Below, piece by piece: positions 36,367-43,696 of a stretch of DNA of 64,000 nt; position 1 is the stretch's first letter; the number at the start of each line of letters is the position of its first letter. Source of the DNA: JBDOQU01 sp039839375. GTDB lineage: Bacteria; Pseudomonadota; Alphaproteobacteria; DSM-16000; Inquilinaceae. The DNA lies in the NCBI RefSeq assembly GCF_039839375.1, contig NZ_JBDOQU010000001.1, positions 420,698 to 484,697 on the forward strand, read 5' to 3'. The notes under the pieces are model-generated. The model had not been told where the DNA came from, ran no database searches, and saw nothing but the letters and a program-made list of their open reading frames with translations. Both the position numbers and the translations under genes were made by a program.

Positions 36367-37902
36367 TTATCCCGTGGGCGGAGTGGCGGGACGCACGCGG
36401 GGGTAACGCGCCATGGCCTCCAGATCGTCGAGATCCATGGTGTTCCGCATGTACTGCCGGCTGGCGTCCTGGAACGGCTGATAGTCCCAGGGGCTCTGCC
36501 CGCCGTCGCGCGCGATGTCCCAGATCAGGCGGCGGCGGCGCTGGCTGGACAGCACCTCCCCGTGAAGCCGCTGGAGATCCCAGCGCCGGGCCACCTCCGC
36601 CTTGAAATCGCGCACGATATCGGCCGCCGTCGGGTCGGCCGCCAGGTTGGTCAGTTCGTCCGGGTCGGCGGCCAGATCGTAGAGCTGGTCGGGATCGGCC
36701 GGGCAGTGGACGAATTTATGCCGGCCGCGCCGGATCATCACGACCGGGGCTATGGCCCCTTCGGCGAGATATTCGCCGATGGCCTCGTCATGGCCGCCAC
36801 GGCGCTCCAGGTGCGGCAGCAGGCTTCGCCCGTCGATCGGTTCCTCGAAGGCGGGAGCGGCGCCGTCATGAGCAAAATCGACCAGCGTCGGCAGGAGGTC
36901 CGCCAGCGACACCGCCGCCGACACCCGATGCGCGCCGAACCGCTCCGGCATATGGACGATCAGCGGCACGCGGGCCGATCCTTCGAAGAAGGTCATCTTG
37001 AACCAGAGGCCGCGCTCCCCCAGCATCTCCCCATGGTCGGCCAGGACGATCACGATGGTGTTCCGGTCCAGGCCCGTCTCTGCCAGCGTCCGGCGGATCG
37101 CGCCCACCTGTTCGTCGACATAGGAGATCGCGCCGTAATAGGCGCGGCGCGCGTTGCGGATCTGTTGCTCGCCGATCTCCGCGTTGTCCATGTCCGAGAC
37201 CTGGCGCACCCGCCGCGAATGCGGGTCCATCTCCTTCGGCGACAGGGTCACGCGCGGCAGGTCGATATCCTCGTCGCGATAGAGGTTCCAGTACTGCTCC
37301 GGGATCGCGAAGGGATCGTGCGGATGGGTCATGGAGACGGTCATGCAGAACGGCCGGTCGCCGCCGCCGCGCGCCATGTCGAACAGCTTGCGCCGGGCGG
37401 AGAAGACGACCTCGTCGTCGAAATCGAGCTGGTTGGTGCGCACGCAGGGGCCGGCCTCGATGACCGAACTCATATTGTGGTACCAGCTTGGCCGGTCCTC
37501 CGGGCGTTCCCAATCCGGCGTCCAGCCGAAATCGGCGGGGTAGATGTCGGTCGTCAGCCGCTCCTCGAACCCGTGAAGCTGGTCGGGCCCGCAGAAATGC
37601 ATCTTGCCGGAGAGGATCGTCCGGTACCCGGCGCGGCGCAGATGATGCGCGAAGGTCGGGATGTCCGCCCGGAACTCCGCCGCGTTGTCATAGCCGCCGA
37701 TCGCCGACGGCAGGCGCCCGGACATGAAGACGTAGCGCGACGGGGCGCAGAGCGGGCTGTTGCAATAGGCCGCGTCGAATACCACGCCCTCGGCGGCGAG
37801 CGCCTCGATGTTCGGGGCCTTCGTCAGTTTGTGGCCGTAGACCGGCAGCGCGCCCGGCGTCAACTGGTCGGCCATGATGAGAAGGATGTTGGGTCGCCTC
37901 AT
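36367..37902 (-). CDS. betC: Choline-sulfatase
   Basis: 511 residues from MRRPNILLIMADQLTPGALP at 37902; ATGs at 37947 and 37953 are alternative starts. It hydrolyses choline-O-sulfate to choline and sulfate. The formylglycine cysteine is in NSPLCAPSRYVFMSG (C-A-P-S-R motif). Metal ligands appear in IMADQ, VVLADHGEMLGERG and the N-terminal block. The family-specific C-terminal section RRRLIWDIARDGGQSPWDYQ is present. It lies 62 bases upstream of choX on the same strand and is divergent from its LysR regulator. Downstream betaine-synthesis genes are not here. Confidence 0.94.
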   Translation of the reverse strand: MRRPNILLIMADQLTPGALPVYGHKLTKAPNIEALAAEGVVFDAAYCNSPLCAPSRYVFMSGRLPSAIGGYDNAAEFRADIPTFAHHLRRAGYRTILSGKMHFCGPDQLHGFEERLTTDIYPADFGWTPDWERPEDRPSWYHNMSSVIEAGPCVRTNQLDFDDEVVFSARRKLFDMARGGGDRPFCMTVSMTHPHDPFAIPEQYWNLYRDEDIDLPRVTLSPKEMDPHSRRVRQVSDMDNAEIGEQQIRNARRAYYGAISYVDEQVGAIRRTLAETGLDRNTIVIVLADHGEMLGERGLWFKMTFFEGSARVPLIVHMPERFGAHRVSAAVSLADLLPTLVDFAHDGAAPAFEEPIDGRSLLPHLERRGGHDEAIGEYLAEGAIAPVVMIRRGRHKFVHCPADPDQLYDLAADPDELTNLAADPTAADIVRDFKAEVARRWDLQRLHGEVLSSQRRRRLIWDIARDGGQSPWDYQPFQDASRQYMRNTMDLDDLEAMARYPRVRPATPPTG

Positions 37903-38043
37903 AGGGGCAACCGGGAGGCGGTGGGCAAGGCTGGCGCTCCGCTTCATGTCCATGGAAGTTCGCGAATGGGTGAAATGAAGGATCGCACCGGCTATCCTCG
38001 TTTGTGAACCGGAAGTCTCCTCATGCTGCCATAAGGTGACATC

Positions 38044-38976
38044 ATGCCAGATCGAAGCGCGCGGCTGCCGCCCGTCCAGACGCTGGTGATATTCGAGGCG
38101 GCGGCGCGACGCCTGAATTTCAGCGCCGCGGCCCGCGCGCTCGGGACGACGCAGCCGGCGGTCAGCCACCGCATCGGCGCGCTGGAGGCGGAGCTGGGCG
38201 TCAATCTCTTCCGCAGGCTGCGCCGGGGCGTGGCGCTGACGCCGGAAGGCGCGCGGCTGTCGGAAGCGGTCCGCCAGGGGCTGGCCACGATCGCGTCGGC
38301 CACCGAGGATATCCGCCGGGGCCGGAGCCGCCGCCGGTTCAACATCGCGACCGATTTCGGCTTCGCCGCCTATTGGCTGATGCCCCGCCTGGCGTCGCTG
38401 CGCGCGGCCCTGCCGGGGCGGGAGGTGCGCATCATCACCCTGCAGGACGAGATCGACTGGCGGGACGAGCCGGCGGACGCGGCGATCGTGTGCGGGCCCG
38501 AACGGGTCAAGGGAATCCGGGCGACGCCGCTTTTCCCGGAGATCGTGACCCCGGTGTGCAGCCCGGCCTTCGCCGCCGACCGGCCGGCGGTCGGGCAGCC
38601 CTCCGACCTCTTGGGACTACCGCTCCTTCACCTGGAAAGCGCGCGGGCCGGCCGCTGGCTCACCTGGGCGGAATGGTTCGGGGCGCACGGGCTGGCCGGG
38701 CCGGCGGAAGATGGCGGGCCGGCCTTCAACAACTACACCATGGTCGTCCAGGCGGCGGCGGCCGGACAGGGCGTCGCGCTGGGATGGCGGCCGTTGGTCG
38801 ACGAACTCGTCCGGGCGGGGCAGCTCGTCAGCCTGGGGCTGCCGGTGCGGACCGGGCGGGGGTATGTGCTGCTACAGCCGAAGACGCGGACGCCGGATGC
38901 GGCCGCTGCGGCGTTCGAGGGCTGGCTGACGCGGGGGCGGGTTGGGGATGGGGATGTGCAAGTCAGCGAGACTTGA
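38044..38976 (+). CDS. LysR-type regulator of choline-sulfate utilisation
   Basis: 310 residues. The N-terminal winged HTH is clear (LPPVQTLVIFEAAARRLNFS, then AAARALGTTQPAVSHRIGALEAELG). The rest is a LysR effector domain of the GcvA-like branch, with RFNIATDFGFAAYWLMPRLA and FNNYTMVVQAAAAGQGVALG. Its divergent position next to betC matches the family annotated as choline sulfate-utilisation transcription factor. It probably senses choline, choline sulfate or betaine and controls betC and choX from the 141-base gap. Confidence 0.93.
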   Translation: MPDRSARLPPVQTLVIFEAAARRLNFSAAARALGTTQPAVSHRIGALEAELGVNLFRRLRRGVALTPEGARLSEAVRQGLATIASATEDIRRGRSRRRFNIATDFGFAAYWLMPRLASLRAALPGREVRIITLQDEIDWRDEPADAAIVCGPERVKGIRATPLFPEIVTPVCSPAFAADRPAVGQPSDLLGLPLLHLESARAGRWLTWAEWFGAHGLAGPAEDGGPAFNNYTMVVQAAAAGQGVALGWRPLVDELVRAGQLVSLGLPVRTGRGYVLLQPKTRTPDAAAAAFEGWLTRGRVGDGDVQVSET

Positions 38977-39008
38977 CGCTTTATGCGATACGTATTACGC
39001 ATTACGTT

Positions 39009-39287
39009 ATGATCCGGACGTTTCGAGACGCCGATACGGAGTCACTGTTCAACGATCGGCTGGTCCGGAAATGGCAGGCGATCGAGCGTCAGGCCCGCCG
39101 GAAGCTGGTGATGCTGGACGCGGCGCCCTCACTGGAGAGCCTGAGGGTTCCGCCGGGCAACCGCCTGGAGGCCCTGAAAGGCGACCGCAAGGGGCAATAC
39201 AGCATCCGGATCAATGACCAGTGGCGGGTCTGTTTCCGGTGGAACGACGGCAATGCCGACGATGTCGAGATCGTCGACTATCATTGA
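39009..39287 (+). CDS. higB: HigB-type toxin (RelE superfamily)
   Basis: 92 residues beginning MIRTFRDADTESLFNDRLVR. The pattern EALKGDRKGQYSIRINDQWR followed by VCFRWNDGNADDVEIVDYH is typical of HigB, a ribosome-dependent mRNA endonuclease toxin. It precedes the antitoxin gene by 22 bases, the reversed toxin-first order characteristic of higBA. The ATG at 39009 gives the standard length. Confidence 0.86.
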   Translation: MIRTFRDADTESLFNDRLVRKWQAIERQARRKLVMLDAAPSLESLRVPPGNRLEALKGDRKGQYSIRINDQWRVCFRWNDGNADDVEIVDYH

Positions 39288-39309
39288 CCCACGCCCAAGG
39301 AGGGACATG

Positions 39310-39615
39310 ATGAGGGATAGCGATCTTCTTGCGCCGATCACTCCGGGCGAAATCCTGCACGAGGAGTTCATGAAGCCGCACGGGCTGAGCGCCAATCGGC
39401 TGGCCCGCGATATCGACGTTCCGGCCAACCGGATCACCGCGATCATCGCCGGCGATCGGGCGATCTCGGCCGACACGGCGTTGCGCCTGGGCGCTTACTT
39501 CGGGATCGAGCCGGAGTTCTGGATCAATCTCCAGGGACATTACGAGTTGCGGCAAGCGGAGCATCAGGCAGGCGACGCCATCAGAAACCGGGTTCGTCCG
39601 CTACACGCTGCCTGA
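39310..39615 (+). CDS. higA: HigA-type antitoxin (XRE HTH)
   Basis: 101 residues from the second of two adjacent ATGs (39307, 39310), with AAGGAGGG six bases before. The sequence LLAPITPGEILHEEFMKPHG and LSANRLARDIDVPANRITAI is the VapI/HigA helix-turn-helix, followed by the family signature TALRLGAYFGIEPEFWINLQ. It should bind HigB and repress its own operon. Spacing and reading direction fit an intact higBA pair. Confidence 0.88.
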   Translation: MRDSDLLAPITPGEILHEEFMKPHGLSANRLARDIDVPANRITAIIAGDRAISADTALRLGAYFGIEPEFWINLQGHYELRQAEHQAGDAIRNRVRPLHAA

Positions 39616-39702
39616 TGTGGGTTGCGCCAAGGTTGGCGCGTAATTACCGCTACCGGACTCCGGCCTTCGGCAGACCATCGCGCCGGGAACGTAAGGAGGG
39701 GC

Positions 39703-39920
39703 ATGCAGCGCATCATTGCCGAAACGGTCGTCAGCATCGCGGAACTGAAGAGGAATCCGATGGGCGTGATGGCCCGTTCGGAAGGTGCGCCGGTCGCCAT
39801 TCTCAACCACAATCGGGTGATGGCTACATGATCCAGGCCGAGGCGTTCGAAGAGATCGTGGATCGGCTGGAAGATTTTGAGTTGAACGCCACAGCCGATG
39901 CAAGGCGGCCGGAACCGTAA
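39703..39920 (+). pseudogene. Frameshifted Phd/YefM-type antitoxin, no toxin partner
   Basis: An ATG at 39703 after AAGGAGGGG opens MQRIIAETVVSIAELKRNPM, then VMARSEGAPVAILNHNRVMA, a Phd/YefM fold start, but hits TGA at 39829-39831. The expected continuation YMIQAEAFEEIVDRLEDFEL, then NATADARRPEP, is open in the next frame to TAA at 39918-39920. The join lies near 39825 and needs a single inserted base or two deleted bases. No RelE or ParE toxin follows. I read it as an orphan decayed antitoxin; programmed frameshifting or a sequencing error is possible. Confidence 0.65.
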
Positions 39921-39970
39921 GCGAAGTCGCCTGTCGATTATAAACCGCGCTCTCTGTTTGCGAACAATCA

Positions 39971-39999
39971 TTGACTTAAGGAGAACGAACCACTAGATA
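39971..39999 (+). promoter_or_regulatory. Predicted sigma70 promoter of the retron
   Basis: TTGACT at 39971 and TAGATA at 39994 are separated by exactly 17 bases, close to the bacterial consensus and unusual in this GC-rich window. The expected transcription start is 40005-40008. This is just where the structured, gene-poor stretch upstream of the HTH and reverse transcriptase genes begins. Confidence 0.58.
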
Positions 40000-40005
40000 T
40001 ATGGC

Positions 40006-40275
40006 GCGACCGGGAAGGCACCACGCACATGCGGCGTCTCATGACGCTTGGAGACGGTGGTCTCTTCTTCTTATTGGCGCGGCGGCGTCGTCCCTCGATA
40101 TCGGGCGGCACGGCGACGAGGCCCGGTAAGGATCGCCCGCGTGAGCAGGCGATCACGGTAGCTTGGAGGTGCTTCGCCTGAGCCTGTCTCAGAGAGCGTG
40201 ACGCCAGACAATCTCGTCTGGTGCTCTGAGACGAAAGGACTCAGATATGTCGAAAGACAATGATCCCCCGGTCGC
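40006..40275 (+). ncRNA. Candidate retron msr-msd non-coding RNA
   Basis: The stretch between the promoter and the retron genes is highly structured. GCGACCGGG at 40006-40014 can pair with CCCGGTCGC at 40267-40275, as the a1/a2 ends of a retron RNA do. Near the 5' end are two short hairpins: GCGTC-TCAT-GACGC (40034-40047) and GAGAC-GGTG-GTCTC (40051-40064). Further on are GATCGCC/GGCGATC (40131-40154) and a strong bulged hairpin, GTCTCAGAG with CTCTGAGAC around CCAGAC/GTCTGG (40186-40232). The limits and the branching G are not determined. The 3' pairing arm overlaps a small possible reading frame. Confidence 0.42.
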
Positions 40276-40426
40276 CGGGCGAAGCGTTCTCGAAGAACCT
40301 GCGGTGCGCTCAACATGGAGCCGCCGTGGACGCAGGATGCGACGCATTCTGCTCCTGGTGTTGAAAGCGGTCGCGATCTTCGTCGCCACTTTCCGCACCG
40401 TCCGTGGGGTGGTCGAGAACCTTTAA
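40247..40426 (+). CDS. Possible 59-residue protein with one hydrophobic segment
   Basis: An ATG at 40247 with AAAGGA 10 bases upstream opens 59 codons, ending TAA at 40424-40426. The product is MSKDNDPPVAGRSVLEEPAV, a basic RRGRRMRR patch, then a hydrophobic stretch ILLLVLKAVAIFVATF that could cross or coat the membrane. It ends 24 bases before the HTH gene, within the retron transcript. Its GC content is higher than that of the retron genes. It may be a small effector-like membrane protein, or a chance frame over structured RNA. Confidence 0.4.
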   Translation: MSKDNDPPVAGRSVLEEPAVRSTWSRRGRRMRRILLLVLKAVAIFVATFRTVRGVVENL

Positions 40427-40450
40427 GCTACCAATGTGCAGGATATAAGT

Positions 40451-40756
40451 ATGCTGAATGAAGCACTAAGATTGGTTCGAGTTTATCACGATATGAGCAA
40501 GGCGGAACTTGCCCGTGAACTTGGGTTCTCACGCTCTTTCATTACGGAACTTGAATCTGGAAATAAGAAAGTTACGCTCCAAACCCTCGAACGCTATTCT
40601 GACTATTTCAGTATTCCAGTTTCATCGTTGATGCTTTTTGCAGAGCGGACGAGCGATGCTGATTTTTCGGAGCGCGCCCGTACGTTTGTCGCTGACAAAG
40701 CATTGAAGATGCTTGACTGGGTATCGACAATCTCACCCAAAAATGAGCGGCGGTGA
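40451..40756 (+). CDS. XRE-family HTH protein associated with the retron
   Basis: 101 residues from ATG at 40451, with AGGA seven bases before; an in-frame GTG at 40436 would add five residues. The helix-turn-helix is MSKAELARELGFSRSFITEL followed by ESGNKKVTLQTLERYSDYFS. The C-terminal third (ERARTFVADKALKMLDWVST) is helical and unassigned. It is encoded nine bases before the reverse transcriptase and has the same low-GC composition. In retrons that have an HTH partner, it is the accessory protein, either repressing the locus or acting as the effector. Which applies here is unknown. Confidence 0.88.
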   Translation: MLNEALRLVRVYHDMSKAELARELGFSRSFITELESGNKKVTLQTLERYSDYFSIPVSSLMLFAERTSDADFSERARTFVADKALKMLDWVSTISPKNERR

Positions 40757-40765
40757 GAACTAATC

Positions 40766-41659
40766 ATGAGGCGCCATCCTCTGCATCAATCACGACTATT
40801 CAAGGTTACATCCCCGGCGGAATTGGCGAAGCGATTGGGGATCGAATTAGCGGAATTGGAAAATCTCGCTAACCGCGATAACAACTACAAAAAATTTAAG
40901 GTTGGGAAACAAAAGAAGCGGGATGTACAAGAACCAAAAGATCGACTCAAACAGGCGCATATAAAGGTAGCGCGGTGGTTAAGCCGCGTTGAAACACCAG
41001 ATTATCTCCACTCAGCAATACGCGGAAGATCCTACATTACGAACGCTAAGGTTCACAGTGTTAATACTAACTTAGTAAAAGTTGATATCAGAGCTTTTTT
41101 TCAGAATGTCAGCGCACACGCAGTTTATTTGTTTTTTTCAGAAATAATGAAATGCAGAAGCGATGTAGCGATGCTTCTTGCGAAGTTGCTGACGGTCGAT
41201 GGACATCTACCAACCGGAAGCTCTGTTAGTCCAATCCTGTCATACTTTGCTCACAAGCGAATGTTCGATGAGATCGCTCAACTCGCAGATTATCTGAACT
41301 TACGCTTCACCGTATACGTCGATGATATGTGTCTCAGCGGCGAGAAGGCGGTGCGTGCAACTTTGTTTCGCATTCGCGGCATCATCACGAAGCATGGACT
41401 GCATTCGCACAAGTGCCGCTATTTTCCGGCGGGTGTCCCTCGCATCGTCACTGGCACAGCGCTTACGAACGCTGGTGTCCGCCTTCCACATAGGCGGCAC
41501 CTCAAGATTAAGAAAGCATTCGAGGCTTTGGAGGATATGCCGGATGGTGAAGCGCGCGATAAAGCCCTTAATGCTCTACGTAGCCGGCTCTATGAAGCCG
41601 CGCAGTTGGAGCCGGTTTGGGGCGAACGTGCGAGGTCGCTTCTTCCGCGAAAGGTCTGA
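40766..41659 (+). CDS. Retron reverse transcriptase
   Basis: 297 residues. It would copy part of the retron RNA into multicopy single-stranded DNA joined to the RNA. The retron-specific motif NAxxH is NAKVH at 93-97. RT motif A is VDIRAFF (Asp107), motif 4 is LPTGSSVSP (148-156), the catalytic YxDD is YVDD at 174-177, and the retron VTG motif is at 218-220 in PRIVTG. The N-terminus adds a helical region (LAKRLGIELAELENLANRDN). There is no fused extra domain. Codon use and GC are visibly lower than in recJ or higBA. It ends 37 bases before the 3' end of the convergent tRNA-Glu. Confidence 0.94.
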   Translation: MRRHPLHQSRLFKVTSPAELAKRLGIELAELENLANRDNNYKKFKVGKQKKRDVQEPKDRLKQAHIKVARWLSRVETPDYLHSAIRGRSYITNAKVHSVNTNLVKVDIRAFFQNVSAHAVYLFFSEIMKCRSDVAMLLAKLLTVDGHLPTGSSVSPILSYFAHKRMFDEIAQLADYLNLRFTVYVDDMCLSGEKAVRATLFRIRGIITKHGLHSHKCRYFPAGVPRIVTGTALTNAGVRLPHRRHLKIKKAFEALEDMPDGEARDKALNALRSRLYEAAQLEPVWGERARSLLPRKV

Positions 41660-41696
41660 CGCGCTCCCGTTTCTAACTGTCAATTTTAAGCAGAAA

Positions 41697-41772
41697 TGGC
41701 GTCCCCTAGGGGATTCGAACCCCTGTTGCCGCCGTGAGAGGGCGGTGTCCTAGGCCTCTAGACGAAGGGGAC
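41697..41772 (-). tRNA. tRNA-Glu (anticodon CTC), CCA encoded
   Basis: On the minus strand the gene runs from 41772 to 41697. The acceptor stem GTCCCCT pairs with AGGGGAC. The anticodon arm CCGCC-CTCTCAC-GGCGG gives the anticodon CTC. The T arm AGGGG-TTCGAAT-CCCCT is standard, and discriminator G with genomic CCA completes the 76-base gene. Its 3' end points toward the retron. A tRNA 3' end is a common integration site, but I found no duplicated tRNA fragment on the far side. Confidence 0.96.
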
Positions 41773-41875
41773 GCTGGACGTCGCGCGCGTGGCGCGAAGT
41801 GGGGGCTTTCTATAAGGGTGGGCTGGAAAGATCAAGCGGGAATTCGTCGCCCTGTCACGCCCCTTCCCCGCCCTG

Positions 41876-43696
41876 TCATCCGCGCCAGTCGGGAGAGGCG
41901 TCCTCGATGTGGAGCTGGCAGCGGACCTGGCCGTTCCATTCGTCGCGACGGACGATGCCGACCAGCGTCCAGGGCGTTCCCTGGGCGGTCAGCAGGCCGT
42001 GGCCGAGATCGTCGTCCATGGCGCGGAAGGCGATGGCGCGGAGGCGGGCGCCGTCGGCGCCCTGGAGAAAGCAGCTTACATGGCGTTCGCCGACGATGCG
42101 CGGCTGGATGATGCGCGCGCCCTTGATGAGGAAGCGCGGCTCCGGATTGCCGGCGCCGAAGGGGCCGAGCCGGCCGATCCAGTTCGCGAGATCCGGCGTC
42201 GCGCCGGCGACGGAGAGCGTGCCGTCCAAATCCATGTCCGGCGCGGCGATCGGACCGCCGCCGGCGGCTGTGGCGATTCGGTCGCGGAGGAAGGCGCGCA
42301 GATCGGCCAGCCTTTCTTCGGCCACGGTGAAGCCGGCCGCCATCGGGTGGCCGCCGCCGGTGAGCAGGAGGCCCGAGCGCCGCGCTTCGATCACCGCGCC
42401 GCCGAGGTCGATGCCGGGCATCGAACGGCCGGAGCCCTTGCCGATTCCGTTCTCCATCGCGACGACGCAGGCCGGGCGGTTGAACCGCTCCTTCAACCGG
42501 CCGGCGACGATGCCGATGACGCCGGGATGCCAGTTCGCGCCCGCGACCAGGAGGATTGGGTCGTCCTTCGGCGCGGCTTCGGCCTGGAGGATGGCGTCGG
42601 CGAGGACGGCGGCCTCTACCTCCTTGCGGTCCTGGTTGTGGGCGTCGAGCCGGCCCGCGATCTCCGCCGCCTCGAGCGGATCGTCGGTCGAGAGCAGGAG
42701 CGCGCCCAGATCGGCGCGGCCGATGCGGCCGCCGGCATTGATCCGGGGGCCGAGCAGGAAGGCGGCGTGGTAGGCGTCCATCTTCCGGTCGATGCGGCAG
42801 CAATCGGCCAGCGCCGCCAGCCCGGCGTTGGAGCGGCGGGCCATCATTTTCAGCCCCTGGGCGACCAGTGCGCGGTTGAGGCCGACGAGCGGCACCACGT
42901 CGCAGATCGTGCCGAGCGCGACGAGGTCGAGCAGGGCCAGAAGGTCGGGTTCCGCCCTACCCGTTCCGTCGTAGAAGCCGAGGCGGCGCAGGGCGCGGTT
43001 GAGCGCCACCAGCAACAGGAAGGTGACGCCGCAGGCGGCGAGCTGGCGGAGCGCGCCTGTCTCGTCCAGCCGGTTGGGGTTGACCAGCGCCAGAGCCGGC
43101 GGCAGGCGGGCCTCGGCCGTGTGATGGTCGATCACCACGGCGTCGAGCCCCATCGCGGCGGCGGCTTCCAGCGGCTCGTGGGCGGTGGTGCCGCAATCGA
43201 CCAGCACGACGAGGCGCGCGCCCTCCTCCTTCAGCAGGCGCAGCGCGTCGGAGTTCGGGCCGTAGCCTTCGGCCAGCCGGTCGGGGATGTAGATGCGGGC
43301 GTCGCTGCCGACCGCTTTCAGGAAACGGCGGAGGAGTGCCGCCGAGGTCGCGCCGTCGACGTCATAGTCGCCGAAGATGGCGATCGGCTCCCCCTCAATC
43401 ACCGCGCGAGCGATGCGATCGGCCGCCTTGTCCATGTCGCGGAGGGAGGACGGGTCCGGCATCGCCGTGCGGAGCGAAGGGTTGAGGTGGGCTTCCGCCT
43501 CCTCAAGCCCCACGCCGCGGGCGGCCAGGATGCGGGCGACCACTTCCGGCAGGCCGTGCCGCTGGCCGAGCGCACGGGAAACCCGTTCATCGGCGGGCAG
43601 GAGCCGCCAGCGCCGGCCGCGGACGGAGAGGGTCGCGGCCGGCTCGGCGGTGAGAAGGTCGTCTTCTGTCACGAGGTCGGGCACGGGACCGGTCAT
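41876..43696 (-). CDS. recJ: Single-stranded-DNA-specific exonuclease RecJ
   Basis: 606 residues, usual for RecJ. It degrades single-stranded DNA 5' to 3' in recombination and mismatch repair. The DHH phosphoesterase motifs are intact: GDYDVDGATSAALL, VVLVDCGTTAHEPL, VIDHHTAE and the DHHA1 block LLTGGGHPMAAGFTV. A C-terminal OB-type domain (HVSCFLQGADGARLRAIAFR) follows. The ATG at 43696 overlaps the glpX stop by four bases. It is last in the operon, upstream of tRNA-Glu. Confidence 0.96.
   Translation of the reverse strand: MTGPVPDLVTEDDLLTAEPAATLSVRGRRWRLLPADERVSRALGQRHGLPEVVARILAARGVGLEEAEAHLNPSLRTAMPDPSSLRDMDKAADRIARAVIEGEPIAIFGDYDVDGATSAALLRRFLKAVGSDARIYIPDRLAEGYGPNSDALRLLKEEGARLVVLVDCGTTAHEPLEAAAAMGLDAVVIDHHTAEARLPPALALVNPNRLDETGALRQLAACGVTFLLLVALNRALRRLGFYDGTGRAEPDLLALLDLVALGTICDVVPLVGLNRALVAQGLKMMARRSNAGLAALADCCRIDRKMDAYHAAFLLGPRINAGGRIGRADLGALLLSTDDPLEAAEIAGRLDAHNQDRKEVEAAVLADAILQAEAAPKDDPILLVAGANWHPGVIGIVAGRLKERFNRPACVVAMENGIGKGSGRSMPGIDLGGAVIEARRSGLLLTGGGHPMAAGFTVAEERLADLRAFLRDRIATAAGGGPIAAPDMDLDGTLSVAGATPDLANWIGRLGPFGAGNPEPRFLIKGARIIQPRIVGERHVSCFLQGADGARLRAIAFRAMDDDLGHGLLTAQGTPWTLVGIVRRDEWNGQVRCQLHIEDASPDWRG

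Noticed and set aside
40001..40129. 42-codon frame starting at the ATG after the retron promoter
   Set aside because: No ribosome site at proper distance, and the predicted transcript starts after or at this ATG; the sequence is better explained as structured RNA.
40186..40232. Strong hairpin as a rho-independent terminator
   Set aside because: No T-run follows, and the HTH and RT genes lie downstream in the same direction.
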